Source: DASUPK01 sp963797265 (GTDB lineage Bacteria > Actinomycetota > Thermoleophilia > Solirubrobacterales > 70-9). Taken from it: a stretch of 64,000 nt of DNA. The notes below the pieces were generated by a model. The model ran no database searches, had not been told where the DNA came from, and worked only from the letters and a program-made list of their open reading frames with translations. Below are positions 33,082 through 41,577 of the stretch, piece after piece. The stretch covers positions 248,001 through 312,000 of the forward strand of contig CAWCOY010000002.1 in assembly GCA_963797265.1 (NCBI GenBank). The letters are read 5' to 3'. Positions within the stretch are counted from its first letter, which is position 1; the number at the start of each line of letters is the position of its first letter. Both the position numbers and the translations under genes were made by a program.

Positions 33082-33096
33082 GCGACGGATGTTATG

Positions 33097-33127
33097 GACG
33101 GCTTCGCCATCACCGGCGGCCACAAAC
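33097..33127 (+). repeat. Degenerate copy of the intergenic element found at 7134-7269
   Basis: GACGGCTTCGCCATCA here matches the reverse complement of the segment just downstream of ccmF base for base over 16 nt, and both are followed by a GGCCRCAAAC block. It lies in the 75-bp gap between rapZ and the ABC ATPase gene. Confidence 0.35.
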
Positions 33128-33148
33128 ACCGCCGCCGAATAGACGCGC

Positions 33149-33171
33149 CCCGCGGCCTACCGGGCCGCGGG
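33149..33171 (-). terminator. GC hairpin over the rapZ stop codon
   Basis: CCCGCGGCC (33149-33157), a 5-nt loop and GGCCGCGGG (33163-33171) form a perfect 9-bp stem spanning the rapZ stop. There is no T run after it, so intrinsic termination is uncertain; it may instead protect the 3' end or attenuate read-through into the ABC genes. Confidence 0.35.
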
Positions 33172-34095
33172 TCGCGGCTCGAGCTCCACGTCGCGGTGCA
33201 CGACCTGCAGCTTCACGTCGTCGCGCGTCTCGAGGGCGCGCGCGATCCGATCAGCGACGGTCACCGAGCGGTGGCGTCCGCCGGTGCACCCGACCGCGAT
33301 CGTCAGGTGCTGCTTGCCCTCGGCCACGTAGGCAGGGAGCAGGAAGTCGAGCAGGGGCATGAGCCGTCCATAGAACTCGCCCGCCTGCGTGCCCGACTCG
33401 ACGTACTCGCGGACCGGCTCGTCCAGCCCGGTCAGTGGCCGCAGGTCGTCGACGTAGTGCGGGTTCGGGAGGAAGCGGACGTCGAGCGTGAGGTCCGCGT
33501 CCAGCGGAGGACCGTTCTTGAAGCCGAAGGTGAGGATGGTGAGAGCGAGCTGGTTCTCGCGCGTGTCGCGGCCGATCAACTCGATCGCGATCCGGCGCCG
33601 CAGGGCCCCGCCGGTCAGCGGCGAGGTGTCAACCACGACGTCCGCACGCTCGCGCAGCGGAGCGAGCCGGTCGCGCTCCGCCCGGATCCCGTCCACGATC
33701 CGACCGCTGCGAGCCAGCGGGTGCCGGCGACGGGTCTCCTTGTAGCGATGGAGCAGGGCCTCCTCGTCGGCCTCCAGGAAGACGAGCTTCAGGTCCAGCG
33801 CCTCGCTCGCATCGAGCTCGTCGAGGACCGCGAGCAAATCCTCGAAGTACTCGCCGCCCCGAACGTCGGTCACGACAGCGGCCCTCTCGACGCCGCTGCC
33901 CTCGTGCTGGAAGAGCTCGCCGAGCCCCTCGATCATCTTCGGAGGCAGGTTGTCGACGCAGAAATATCCGCCGTCCTCGAAGGCCGCGATCGCCTCCGAC
34001 TTCCCGGCACCCGAGTAACCGGTGATCACTACGAGCTCGACCCGCCTGTCGCCGGGTCCTGAGCCGTCTCCCCCTGCTGTCCCGTCCCGAGACAT
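33157..34095 (-). CDS. rapZ: RNase adapter/nucleotide-binding protein RapZ
   Basis: The 312-residue protein has Walker A G-Y-S-G-A-G-K-S (26-33), C-V-D-N-L-P-P and the conserved C-terminal domain with T-F-G-F-K-N-G-P-P, D-V-R-F-L-P-N-P-H-Y and the UDP-GlcNAc-sensing-type motif G-C-T-G-G-R-H-R-S-V. In Gram-positives RapZ (YvcJ) binds ATP/GTP and is linked to cell envelope and competence control. The start overlaps the uvrC stop by 1 nt (TGATG). In most Actinobacteria yvcK and whiA follow; here an ABC exporter follows instead. Confidence 0.94.
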   Translation of the reverse strand: MSRDGTAGGDGSGPGDRRVELVVITGYSGAGKSEAIAAFEDGGYFCVDNLPPKMIEGLGELFQHEGSGVERAAVVTDVRGGEYFEDLLAVLDELDASEALDLKLVFLEADEEALLHRYKETRRRHPLARSGRIVDGIRAERDRLAPLRERADVVVDTSPLTGGALRRRIAIELIGRDTRENQLALTILTFGFKNGPPLDADLTLDVRFLPNPHYVDDLRPLTGLDEPVREYVESGTQAGEFYGRLMPLLDFLLPAYVAEGKQHLTIAVGCTGGRHRSVTVADRIARALETRDDVKLQVVHRDVELEPRPAAR

Positions 34096-36008
34096 CAGCC
34101 CGCTCTGTGGAGTTGCCTGTGGATCTCGCGAGCGAGCTTACCGGGCACTCCGGGCACCGCTTCGAGCTCCTCGCGGCTGGCGGTGAGCAGCCTGTCCGGA
34201 GAGCCGAAATGCCGCAGCAGCGCCCGCTTGCGCGCCGGGCCGACCCCGCGCACCCCGTCCAAGACGGAGGCGGTCATGGCCTGGTCGCGGCGGCCGCGAT
34301 GGAAGGTGATCGCGAACCGATGGGCCTCGTCGCGCACCCGCTGCAGCAGGCGGAGCGCGTCCGATCCCTTCTCCAGCATGATCGGCTCCTTCCGGCCCGG
34401 AACGAAGACCTCCTCGATCCGCTTGGCGAGGCTGATCACCGCGACACCCCGCTCCAGCAGCGGCTCCAGCGTCTTCAGGCCGGCCGAGAGCTGGCCCTTG
34501 CCGCCGTCGATCACGATCAGGTCGGGGAGCGCCGCGAAGCTCGCGTCGCGGTCGGAGTCGTGCGGCGAGATGTCGGCCTGCTGCAGGTAGCGGCCCAGCC
34601 TGCGGCTCAGGACCTCCTGCATGGCCGCCACATCGTCGGGTCCGCCGCCGTTCTCTCCGAACTCGCCCCGGATGCCGAACTTGCGGTAATCGGACTTCTT
34701 CGGCGCCGCGCCCTCGAAGACCACCATCGCGGCGACGGTGTGGGTCTCGCCCAGGTTCGAGATGTCGAAGCCCTCGATCCGGACGGGCACGCGCTCGAGG
34801 CCGATCGCCTCCTGGAGCGCCGAGAGCGACTCGACCCTCTGCTGGCGCCGGTGCTCGCGCCGCAGCTTGTCCTGGGCGAGCGCGAGGTTGGCGTTCTTCT
34901 CGGCCAGCTCGCGCATCCGGCGCAGGTCGCCGCGGGAGGCGATCCGCACCTCGACCTGCGCATCGCGCTGGCTCGAGAGCGCCTCGGCGAGGACGTCGGT
35001 GCGGCCCTTCAGCTCCGGACCGACGATGACCCGCCCGGGAATCGCCGGGGCGGCCCCGTAGTACTGGAGCAGGAAGGTCTCGGCGACCTCGCCCGGATCG
35101 CGGTCCTCATCCGCGCCGTCCTCCTCGCCCGCCAGATAGAAGCCCTGCCGCTCGGCGAGCACGCCGTCGCGCACCTGGAAGACCTGGGCGTTCGCGTCGC
35201 TGCCCTCGATCGCAACCCCGATCACGTCGGCGCTTCCCAGCGCGCCGCCGGCGACCTGCTGGCGCTCCATCATCCCCCGCACCGCATTGAGCCGGTCGCG
35301 GTAGAGCGCCGCCCGCTCGAAGTCCTGCGCCTCGGAGGCCTCCTCCATCTGGTCCTCGAGGTCGCCCGCGATCTCCCTGTAGCGGCCGGAGAGGAAGCCG
35401 ATGATCCGGTCGATGTTGCCTCGGTACTCCTGCTTGTCGATGTAGCCGACGCAGGGCGCCTGGCAGCGCTTGATGTAGTAGTCGAGGCAGGGCACGCCGG
35501 AGCGCCGACCCGGTTCCGGGCCCTCGCAGGTCCGGTACTGGAAGAGCTTGCCGAGCAGATCGAGCGTGTCCCGCACCCGCTTGGCGCTCGAGAACGGACC
35601 GAAGTAGGCCCGGTTCGGCCGGTGTCGCTCTCGGGTGAAGTAGACCCTGGGGAACTCCTCGTCGAGGCTGACGCCGACGTACGGGTACGACTTGTCGTCC
35701 CGCAGCCGGATGTTGAACCGCGGCCGGTAGCGCTTGATGAAGCTCTGCTCCGCCAGCAGGGCCTCGGCCTCCGTCTGGGTGACCAGCGTCTCGATCGACT
35801 CGGTGCGACCGATCAGCTCGGCGGTACCGCCCATGCCCGCCCCGCGGCTGCCGCCCTTGCCGGAGAAATGCGACGCTACCCGCTTGCGGATCGAGTTCGC
35901 TTTGCCCACGTAGAGGGCGTCCCCCGCCTTGTCGCGGAAGACGTAGACACCCGGAGCGTCGGGGAGCTCCCGGCGCTGCTCGGCCAACTTCTCGCTGCTC
36001 GTTGCCAC
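34095..36008 (-). CDS. uvrC: Excinuclease ABC subunit C
   Basis: The 637-residue protein has the GIY-YIG nuclease domain (P-G-V-Y-V-F-R-D-K, L-Y-V-G-K-A), the four-cysteine insert with C-L-D-Y-Y-I-K-R-C-Q-A-P-C, a UVR helix (D-Q-M-E-E-A-S-E-A-Q-D-F-E-R-A-A), the RNase H-like endonuclease domain (G-F-D-I-S-N-L-G, D-L-I-V-I-D-G-G-K-G-Q) and tandem helix-hairpin-helix motifs (G-V-G-P-A-R-K-R, V-P-G-V-P). It cuts both sides of lesions in nucleotide excision repair. I chose the GTG at 36008; longer in-frame starts would add a noise extension. Confidence 0.95.
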   Translation of the reverse strand: MATSSEKLAEQRRELPDAPGVYVFRDKAGDALYVGKANSIRKRVASHFSGKGGSRGAGMGGTAELIGRTESIETLVTQTEAEALLAEQSFIKRYRPRFNIRLRDDKSYPYVGVSLDEEFPRVYFTRERHRPNRAYFGPFSSAKRVRDTLDLLGKLFQYRTCEGPEPGRRSGVPCLDYYIKRCQAPCVGYIDKQEYRGNIDRIIGFLSGRYREIAGDLEDQMEEASEAQDFERAALYRDRLNAVRGMMERQQVAGGALGSADVIGVAIEGSDANAQVFQVRDGVLAERQGFYLAGEEDGADEDRDPGEVAETFLLQYYGAAPAIPGRVIVGPELKGRTDVLAEALSSQRDAQVEVRIASRGDLRRMRELAEKNANLALAQDKLRREHRRQQRVESLSALQEAIGLERVPVRIEGFDISNLGETHTVAAMVVFEGAAPKKSDYRKFGIRGEFGENGGGPDDVAAMQEVLSRRLGRYLQQADISPHDSDRDASFAALPDLIVIDGGKGQLSAGLKTLEPLLERGVAVISLAKRIEEVFVPGRKEPIMLEKGSDALRLLQRVRDEAHRFAITFHRGRRDQAMTASVLDGVRGVGPARKRALLRHFGSPDRLLTASREELEAVPGVPGKLAREIHRQLHRAG

Positions 36009-36054
36009 AAATACAAGGGTAGGCTCCGGGCCCCGCGCCCTGAGGAGGCTTGAG

Positions 36055-36903
36055 ATGGCAGAGACCGCAGAGACCGAAGTTCCGCTTCTGAGCAGCGATC
36101 CGCCAGAGCTGGAGACCCTCCAGCTCGAGATCGACGGGCAGGTCGGAACGCTCACGCTGGACCGGCCCGACGCCCTCAACGCGATGAGCCCCGAGCTGAT
36201 CGGAGAGCTCACCACCGCGGCCGCCTGGCTGGCGGACCGCGCTCCGATCCGGGCCCTGATCGTGACCGGCGCGGGCCGCGCGTTCTGCTCCGGCGGCGAT
36301 GTCAACTGGTTCAAGCGGGGCGTCACCGACGAAAGGGTCGACCTGCCCTCCGAGGTGCGGCGCGGAGCCGAGGCCCTGCACAACGCCATCGTCGACATCC
36401 GCCGCATCCCCTACCCGGTGATCGCGGCGATCAACGGCCCCGCCGCGGGGGCGGGCATGTCGCTGGCGCTCTCGGCAGACGTCCGGATCGCCTCCGATGA
36501 AGCGTTCCTGGCGATCGCCTATGGGCGGATCGGCGCGGCTCCCGACGGCGGCATGACCTACTTCCTGCCTCGGGTCGTCGGGCCCGCCAAGGCGCTCGAA
36601 CTCGCCCTCAACGATCCCAACCTCGACGCGAACGCCGCGCTCGAGGCCGGGCTGGTCAGCGAGGTGGTCCCCGCCGATCAGCTCCTCAGCCGCGCTCGGG
36701 AGAAGGCCGAGAAGCTCGCGGCCAAGGCCCCGTACTACGTGCGCATGACCAAGCACCTTCTGCACGAGTCCATAGAGCACTCACTGACCGACCACCTGCA
36801 GCTGGAGCGCCACGGGATCGCGGACAGCATGGGAACGGAGGACCTTCGACGCGGTGTGACGGCCTTCTTCGCCGGTGAGACGCCCGAATTCCGAGGGAAC
36901 TAG
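36055..36903 (+). CDS. Enoyl-CoA hydratase/isomerase (crotonase) family protein
   Basis: The 282-residue protein shows L-T-L-D-R-P-D-A-L-N-A-M, F-C-S-G-G-D-V, A-A-I-N-G-P-A-A-G-A-G-M-S-L-A-L-S-A-D (oxyanion hole) and Y-G-R-I-G-A-A-P-D-G-G-M-T-Y. Hydratases normally carry two Glu in the last two blocks; here they are replaced, with Asp in P-D-G-G as in PaaG-type isomerases. I would expect a double-bond or ring isomerase rather than a true hydratase. It is divergent from uvrC by 46 bp and unlinked to other beta-oxidation genes apart from a MaoC hydratase 0.5 kb downstream. Confidence 0.87.
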   Translation: MAETAETEVPLLSSDPPELETLQLEIDGQVGTLTLDRPDALNAMSPELIGELTTAAAWLADRAPIRALIVTGAGRAFCSGGDVNWFKRGVTDERVDLPSEVRRGAEALHNAIVDIRRIPYPVIAAINGPAAGAGMSLALSADVRIASDEAFLAIAYGRIGAAPDGGMTYFLPRVVGPAKALELALNDPNLDANAALEAGLVSEVVPADQLLSRAREKAEKLAAKAPYYVRMTKHLLHESIEHSLTDHLQLERHGIADSMGTEDLRRGVTAFFAGETPEFRGN

Positions 36904-36971
36904 GCAATCCAGCCCCTTTAGCGGTGCGTAATAGAGTGGACCGACTTGGCGTCAAGGGAAAGGTGGCCTCG

Positions 36972-37409
36972 ATGAGACGAGCTTCAGCAATGGCCTGCGT
37001 GGCGGTGCTGGCCGTGCTTGGCCTGGCGGCGTGCGGAGGGGGCGACAACAACAACGACACCACAGCGGCCGCGACGGCGCCTGCGAACACCGGCGCGACC
37101 GGAGGCGGTGGCGGCGGAGGGGGCTCTACGGTCGACATCTCGACGCCGTCCGGCAGCGACCTGGCCTTCGAGCAGAAGGACGTCAGCGCGAAGGCCGGCA
37201 GCGTGACGATCGACTTCGACAACAAGCAAGCCCTCGGACACGATGTCAAGGTCGAGGACTCGTCCGGTCAGGAGCTCGGTGGAACCGACATCATCTCGTC
37301 GAGCACCGCAACCGCAACGGTCGACCTCCAGCCCGGGACCTACACGTTCTTCTGCAGCGTGCCGGGGCACCGCGAGGCGGGCATGGAGGGCACGCTCACG
37401 GTCAAGTAG
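36972..37409 (+). CDS. Cupredoxin-like lipoprotein (plastocyanin/azurin family)
   Basis: From the ATG at 36972 the 145-residue protein has a lipobox L-A-A-C (Cys21), a disordered Asn/Thr/Ala/Gly-rich linker (22-52) and one cupredoxin domain. All four type 1 copper ligands are readable: His90 in A-L-G-H-D, Cys128 in F-F-C-S-V, His133 in P-G-H and Met138 in A-G-M. It is probably a membrane-tethered electron carrier on the outer face. An AAGGGAAAGG ribosome site precedes the start. No partner oxidase or reductase is adjacent. Confidence 0.88.
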   Translation: MRRASAMACVAVLAVLGLAACGGGDNNNDTTAAATAPANTGATGGGGGGGGSTVDISTPSGSDLAFEQKDVSAKAGSVTIDFDNKQALGHDVKVEDSSGQELGGTDIISSSTATATVDLQPGTYTFFCSVPGHREAGMEGTLTVK

Positions 37410-37422
37410 CGGCGCGCGGGTC

Positions 37423-37890
37423 CTATTCAGGCAAAGCTCGGCCGACCGAGTCCGCCACACAGGCGGGCTTGTCCGATCCTTCGACTTCGACCGTGAAGCG
37501 GGTGACGATCTGCCACCAGCCGCCCCCGACGTCCTCGACCTCGGTGACCTCGGCGGTGGCGCGGATCCGCGCGCCGGCGGGGACCGGGGCCGGGAACCGC
37601 ACCTTGTTCCAGCCGTAGTTGACTCCGAGCTTGAAGCCGGTGGAGCTGAGCAGCTCGAGGCGCATGCCGTCGATCATCGAGAGGGTGAGGTTGCCGTGCG
37701 CGACGGTGGTGCCGAAGGGGCTCTCGTTCTTCGCCCGCTCGACATCGACGTGGATCCACTGGTGGTCCCCGCTGAGATCGGCGAACGTGTTGATGTCCTC
37801 CTGGGTGACCTCGCGCCACTCGCTCGGACCGATGGTGTTGCCGAGCAGGGCCTGGAGCCCCTCGATTCCCTGAACCTGAACCGTCGCCAT
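37423..37890 (-). CDS. MaoC-like (R)-specific enoyl-CoA hydratase
   Basis: The 155-residue single hot-dog domain has the hydratase motif F-A-D-L-S-G-D-H-Q-W-I-H-V-D with the catalytic Asp and His, followed by A-K-N-E-S-P-F-G-T-T-V-A-H-G and N-Y-G-W-N-K-V-R-F. These enzymes hydrate trans-2-enoyl-CoA to the (R)-3-hydroxy form. The dimer is the working unit. The gene lies tail to tail with the cupredoxin gene and head to head with the binding-protein gene. Confidence 0.9.
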   Translation of the reverse strand: MATVQVQGIEGLQALLGNTIGPSEWREVTQEDINTFADLSGDHQWIHVDVERAKNESPFGTTVAHGNLTLSMIDGMRLELLSSTGFKLGVNYGWNKVRFPAPVPAGARIRATAEVTEVEDVGGGWWQIVTRFTVEVEGSDKPACVADSVGRALPE

Positions 37891-37919
37891 GGCGCAACCC
37901 TACTGATCGCCCACCGGCT

Positions 37920-39272
37920 ATGAATAGGCCTCTGAGGGGCATGATCGACACTCGCCGTGCGATCGCCGTGTCGGCGGGGCTGGTGCTGATCCTCGGGTTG
38001 GTCGCGTGCGGCGGTGGTGGCGGCGGCAACGGACCGGGACCGATGGAGCTGAACCTCGTGATCGGCAATTCCCTGCCGCTGAGCGGCAGCTCGAGGTCGC
38101 TCGGCGAATCCGGCCAGAAGGCCTCGGAGATCGCGGTCGACCAGATCAAGCAGGCCGTCGTTTCGGCCGGTGCCCAGCACAGCGTCCGGATCGTCAATGA
38201 GGACCAGGGAGGCGACGTCGACTCCGCCGTCGAGTCCGCAAGGAAGCTCGTCGACACCGATCGAGCCAGTTGCCTGACCGGGCCCTGGTCCTCAAACGGG
38301 GTGGCCCAGGTCGCCCAAAACGTCGCCATCCCGACCAAGGTCCTCCAGATATCCCCGGTGGCGACCGGCGACGACGTCGCCGAGCTCAGCGACCACGACC
38401 TGGTCGTCAGCACCGCACTGCCCGTCTCGCTCGAGGGCCACGCGCTTTCAAAGGCGATCGAGGCCGCTCTCGGCGGTGCCGCGGGCCACAGCGTGAACGT
38501 CGCGGCCAGCAACGACACCTATGGAGACACGGTCACCCAGGACTTCATCGAGTCCTGGCAGGGTAAGGACGGGACCGTCGGGGATCAGATCGTCCTCGCG
38601 GCGCCACCGCTCAGCAGCTCGACCAGTTCGAGCGGCGCCTCGTCCGTCTACTCATCCCAGGCCACACAGATCACCGGCGGCAGCCCAGACGCCGTGCTCC
38701 TGATCGTCGACCCCACTCGCTTCGCTCAGCTCGTCCCCGCACTCTCCAGCAGCCAGGGATGGGATCCGGCGTCCGCCTGGGGGAGCGATCAGCTCGTCTC
38801 ACCCGGACTGCCGGACGAGGTGGGTGCTGGCGAGATCGAGGCGATGCGGGCGCTCGCGCCGGGAGCGCCAACGGGCGAAGAGCCGACGTCGGCCTTCGTC
38901 CGGGACTTCAACTCGGCCTCGCCGCGCGACGTCAAGCTGGCGCCGTACGCCGCGCAGCAGTTCGACGCGACCATCCTCTGCTACCTCGCGGCTGTGGCCG
39001 CTGGGTCGACCGAGGGCCAGGAGATGGCCGACAAGCTGATCGACATCACCGCGCCGGGCGGCACGGAGTACTCCTGGCAGCAGCTTCCGGAGGCGATCAA
39101 GGCGCTCGAGGACGGCGAGGACATCGACTACACCGGGGCCTCAGGGCCGGTCGACATGGATGTCAACGGCAACCCGACCAGCGGAGTCTTCGACATCTAC
39201 CGGTACACGTCAGGCGCCCTCGAAGTTGTCGGCGAGGTCCCGGTCGAGAAGCCGAACCCGGCGACGCCCTAG
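37920..39272 (+). CDS. Substrate-binding lipoprotein, branched-chain amino acid type
   Basis: A lipoprotein signal ends at L-V-A-C, then a Gly-rich linker leads into a Leu/Ile/Val-binding (Peripla_BP_6) fold: V-I-G-N-S-L-P-L-S-G, G-Q-K-A-S-E-I-A-V-D-Q-I, G-P-W-S-S-N-G-V-A-Q-V-A, S-N-D-T-Y-G-D-T-V-T-Q, and the closing G-N-P-T-S-G-V-F-D-I-Y-R-Y. The 450-residue length is normal. Permease and ATPase genes (livHMGF) are not in the window, so this is an orphan receptor. It is divergent from the MaoC gene by 29 bp. Confidence 0.87.
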   Translation: MNRPLRGMIDTRRAIAVSAGLVLILGLVACGGGGGGNGPGPMELNLVIGNSLPLSGSSRSLGESGQKASEIAVDQIKQAVVSAGAQHSVRIVNEDQGGDVDSAVESARKLVDTDRASCLTGPWSSNGVAQVAQNVAIPTKVLQISPVATGDDVAELSDHDLVVSTALPVSLEGHALSKAIEAALGGAAGHSVNVAASNDTYGDTVTQDFIESWQGKDGTVGDQIVLAAPPLSSSTSSSGASSVYSSQATQITGGSPDAVLLIVDPTRFAQLVPALSSSQGWDPASAWGSDQLVSPGLPDEVGAGEIEAMRALAPGAPTGEEPTSAFVRDFNSASPRDVKLAPYAAQQFDATILCYLAAVAAGSTEGQEMADKLIDITAPGGTEYSWQQLPEAIKALEDGEDIDYTGASGPVDMDVNGNPTSGVFDIYRYTSGALEVVGEVPVEKPNPATP

Positions 39273-41218
39273 CTGACCAGCCGGACCTCGAGCGGCGGCG
39301 CCAGCAGTACTCCAGCCCCGTCCGCCAGGGCGAGGATGCGGGCGACGTAAGCGCGCGTCTCCGGATAGGGCGGGATGCAGTTGCAGGCCGCCACGGCGCC
39401 GGCGCCCGCGTTGTAGGCGGCGAGCGCCAGCGGGACGGAGTGGAACTGCCTGAGCAGGTCCGACATCAGGTGGGCCTGCGCGTCGATCGAGGCGATCGGG
39501 TCGAACGGGTCGCGCAGCCCGTAGGAGCGCGCCGTCGCGGGCATGAACTGTGCGATGCCGAGCGCCCCCGCTGGAGAGACAGCCCGGGGATTGAAGCCGG
39601 ACTCGGCCATCAGCTGGGCGGCGAGCAGCCCAGGCGAGACGTTCCAGCGCGATGCCGACCGGAGCAGCGCTGGGCGGTACTGGGCGGGGACGAAGTCCGG
39701 AAGCGCGGCGCCGCTCCCGGAGCCCGCCTCGCCGTCCGGGCCGAGCGCATTGCCGGCGTCCGAGCACGGCGGCGGGCCGGCGATGAAGCCGTAGTGCCAG
39801 GCCTCCCAGCTGTATCTCTGCAGGAAGCGGAAGCCGCGAGCGTTCGCCGCGAGCCAGCCGTACACCGAGGAGGGGCCGAGATCGAGCTCCGTCGCGCAGC
39901 GGTGCAGCGAGTGGCCGGGCGGCGCGACCCAGCGCGGATCCGGGTGCCGGGCGAAGAGCTCCGCCTGCTCGGCGTCCGAGCGGAAGCCCGACACCACCAC
40001 CAGGTCGATCCCAGCGCGCCTCGCCGCCGCGCTCATCCGGTCGAAGGCGGCGGCGACATCGGGCCTCATGCCCTCTCCGTCGCGATAGACGAGCGGACCC
40101 GAGTATCCACCGCCCTCTGCCATCGACGGCATTCCCGTCCACGAGCCCACCGGCGCCGAAGCCTCCGCGACGGCCTTCGCGACCACCGGGATCGGCGCCG
40201 GATCCGCCAACCGCTCGCCACCCGGCAGCCGCGATGGATCGACCTGGCCGACGACGGTGGCGCGGGCGCGCAGCGGCGGGTTCGCCGCCGCGTCCGGGAA
40301 GGCGATCCCCAGCCGGGCCGGATCGACCCGATTCCGCCGGGCGGCGTCGATCGCGGCGAGGCGGGCGCGGCCGAGGTACTCGCCTCTGGAGATGTGCCGT
40401 GGATTGGGGGCGCCATTCGGCAGCCTCGCCGGAGCCAGCAGCCTGGGCACGTCGTCGCGCATGCTCCGCACAGCCGAGAGCGCTGCCAGGTCCGCCGCGC
40501 GCTGCACCCTGCCGCGGCCCGTCGCGGCACCCCCGATCGCCGTCAGGGCCAGCGCGGCGAGGATCAGGATCAGGCCGGCGCCGAGCAGTGCGGGCAGAGC
40601 CTGGCCGGCCCGGTGCCATTCGGATCCTCCACGGCCAGGTCGCCGCAGGCGGAGCAGTCGTCTGGCGATGCCGCCGGCGAGCTCCGAGGCGCCGCCGCCA
40701 GGACGGGCGCCGGCGAGCGCACGTCGGGCGGCCAGCGGACCGGGGGCTCGGCTGGCGATCCGAACCGGGAGCCCGCGCCGCTCCATCTCTCCGACCGCGA
40801 GGGCGGCGAGCGATCGCTCGCCCGGCAGCGCGACCAGCAGGCAGCCTCCGTCGGCCCGCAGCTCTGAATCCAACGCCGGCACCCAGAGCGTCGCCGGCAG
40901 CTGGATCACCACCAGCTCTGCCTCGGCAGCCGCGATCGCGGCCGCGGCCGCCTCGAGTCCCTCTCGCGGGTCCGGAACGGCCAGATGACAGATCAGGCCA
41001 CGAGCCGAGGCGCGCAGTCCATCGCGCCGGAGCGACTCCTCGACCCGGCGGGCGCCGGCGGCGGCAAGCAGCGTCGGACCACGGCGATGGCTGCCCTCCC
41101 CCACCTCGACCAGCAGCGTTCCGGCCCCCGTCAGGCGCGATCCCTCGACCGCGATCGAGGCGGCCATCCCCAGACTGGCCCGGCGGTCCGTGCCGCTGGC
41201 GATCAGCGTCGTGGTCAT
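39269..41218 (-). CDS. TadG-like/VanY/lytic transglycosylase fusion protein
   Basis: The 649-residue protein joins four parts. Residues 1-195 are an Ala-rich region with no clear catalytic motif (L-V-V-I-Q-L-P and V-A-L-P-G-E-R look like a degenerate nucleotide-binding fold). A transmembrane helix (207-229) and R-V-Q-R-A-A-D-L-A-A-L-S-A follow, the pattern of TadG-like pilus proteins. Residues 376-480 are an M15B D-Ala-D-Ala carboxypeptidase domain with His439, Asp446, Glu472 and His475. Residues 508-630 are an SLT lytic transglycosylase with catalytic Glu539 in A-E-S-G-F-N-P. It overlaps the upstream TadE-like gene by 4 bp. It probably opens peptidoglycan for a surface appendage. Confidence 0.85.
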   Translation of the reverse strand: MTTTLIASGTDRRASLGMAASIAVEGSRLTGAGTLLVEVGEGSHRRGPTLLAAAGARRVEESLRRDGLRASARGLICHLAVPDPREGLEAAAAAIAAAEAELVVIQLPATLWVPALDSELRADGGCLLVALPGERSLAALAVGEMERRGLPVRIASRAPGPLAARRALAGARPGGGASELAGGIARRLLRLRRPGRGGSEWHRAGQALPALLGAGLILILAALALTAIGGAATGRGRVQRAADLAALSAVRSMRDDVPRLLAPARLPNGAPNPRHISRGEYLGRARLAAIDAARRNRVDPARLGIAFPDAAANPPLRARATVVGQVDPSRLPGGERLADPAPIPVVAKAVAEASAPVGSWTGMPSMAEGGGYSGPLVYRDGEGMRPDVAAAFDRMSAAARRAGIDLVVVSGFRSDAEQAELFARHPDPRWVAPPGHSLHRCATELDLGPSSVYGWLAANARGFRFLQRYSWEAWHYGFIAGPPPCSDAGNALGPDGEAGSGSGAALPDFVPAQYRPALLRSASRWNVSPGLLAAQLMAESGFNPRAVSPAGALGIAQFMPATARSYGLRDPFDPIASIDAQAHLMSDLLRQFHSVPLALAAYNAGAGAVAACNCIPPYPETRAYVARILALADGAGVLLAPPLEVRLVS

Positions 41219-41577
41219 CCGCCACCACCGGACGGTGAACGCGACCAGGCCTCGGAGCTGACGGTGAGCGCGCTCGCGACCGCCGCCAGCGGAGCCGGCG
41301 GGCGGACCTCCACCCGAACCCGGCCGCCCGCGGCGCTCACCCGCGAGCGGCCTCGCGCCCAGCCGGGGAGTGCGTCTCGGGCTGCCTCGCTTGCGTTCCG
41401 CCCAGCGGCGCCCGCCAGCGCGCCGGCCTCGGCTGCCCCGTCCGCGATCGAGAGCGAGTACCCGACCATCAAGAGCTGCACCGCGATCGCGGCCGCCAGG
41501 ACGAGCGCCGGCAGCGCCGCGAGCAGCTCGACCGAGGCCTGCCCCCGGGTGTGGGATCCCTCAATCGGTGGACGCAT
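41215..41577 (-). CDS. TadE-like pilin-related membrane protein (second)
   Basis: From the ATG at 41577 the 120-residue protein has the TadE signature R-G-Q-A-S-V-E-L-L-A-A-L-P-A-L with a Glu at position five of the hydrophobic helix, as in type IV-like pilins, then G-A-A-E-A-G-A-L-A-G-A-A-G-R and a small C-terminal beta region. TadE-like proteins are minor pilins of Flp pili. The stop overlaps the start of the hydrolase fusion gene (ATGA), and the start overlaps the previous TadE-like gene by 17 bp. Confidence 0.8.
   Translation of the reverse strand: MRPPIEGSHTRGQASVELLAALPALVLAAAIAVQLLMVGYSLSIADGAAEAGALAGAAGRNASEAARDALPGWARGRSRVSAAGGRVRVEVRPPAPLAAVASALTVSSEAWSRSPSGGGG

Noticed and set aside
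34107..36053. A 648-codon open frame on the plus strand opposite uvrC
   Set aside because: It is a GC-rich antisense shadow: low-complexity, no recognisable motif, and the minus strand encodes every uvrC domain.
36055..36903. Typical fatty-acid enoyl-CoA hydratase
   Set aside because: The two catalytic glutamates are not at their usual places and the P-D-G-G block points to an isomerase-type crotonase.
38759..40867. A 702-codon plus-strand frame
   Set aside because: It spans parts of two unrelated real genes on both strands and is Arg/Ala/Gly-rich noise typical of high-GC DNA.
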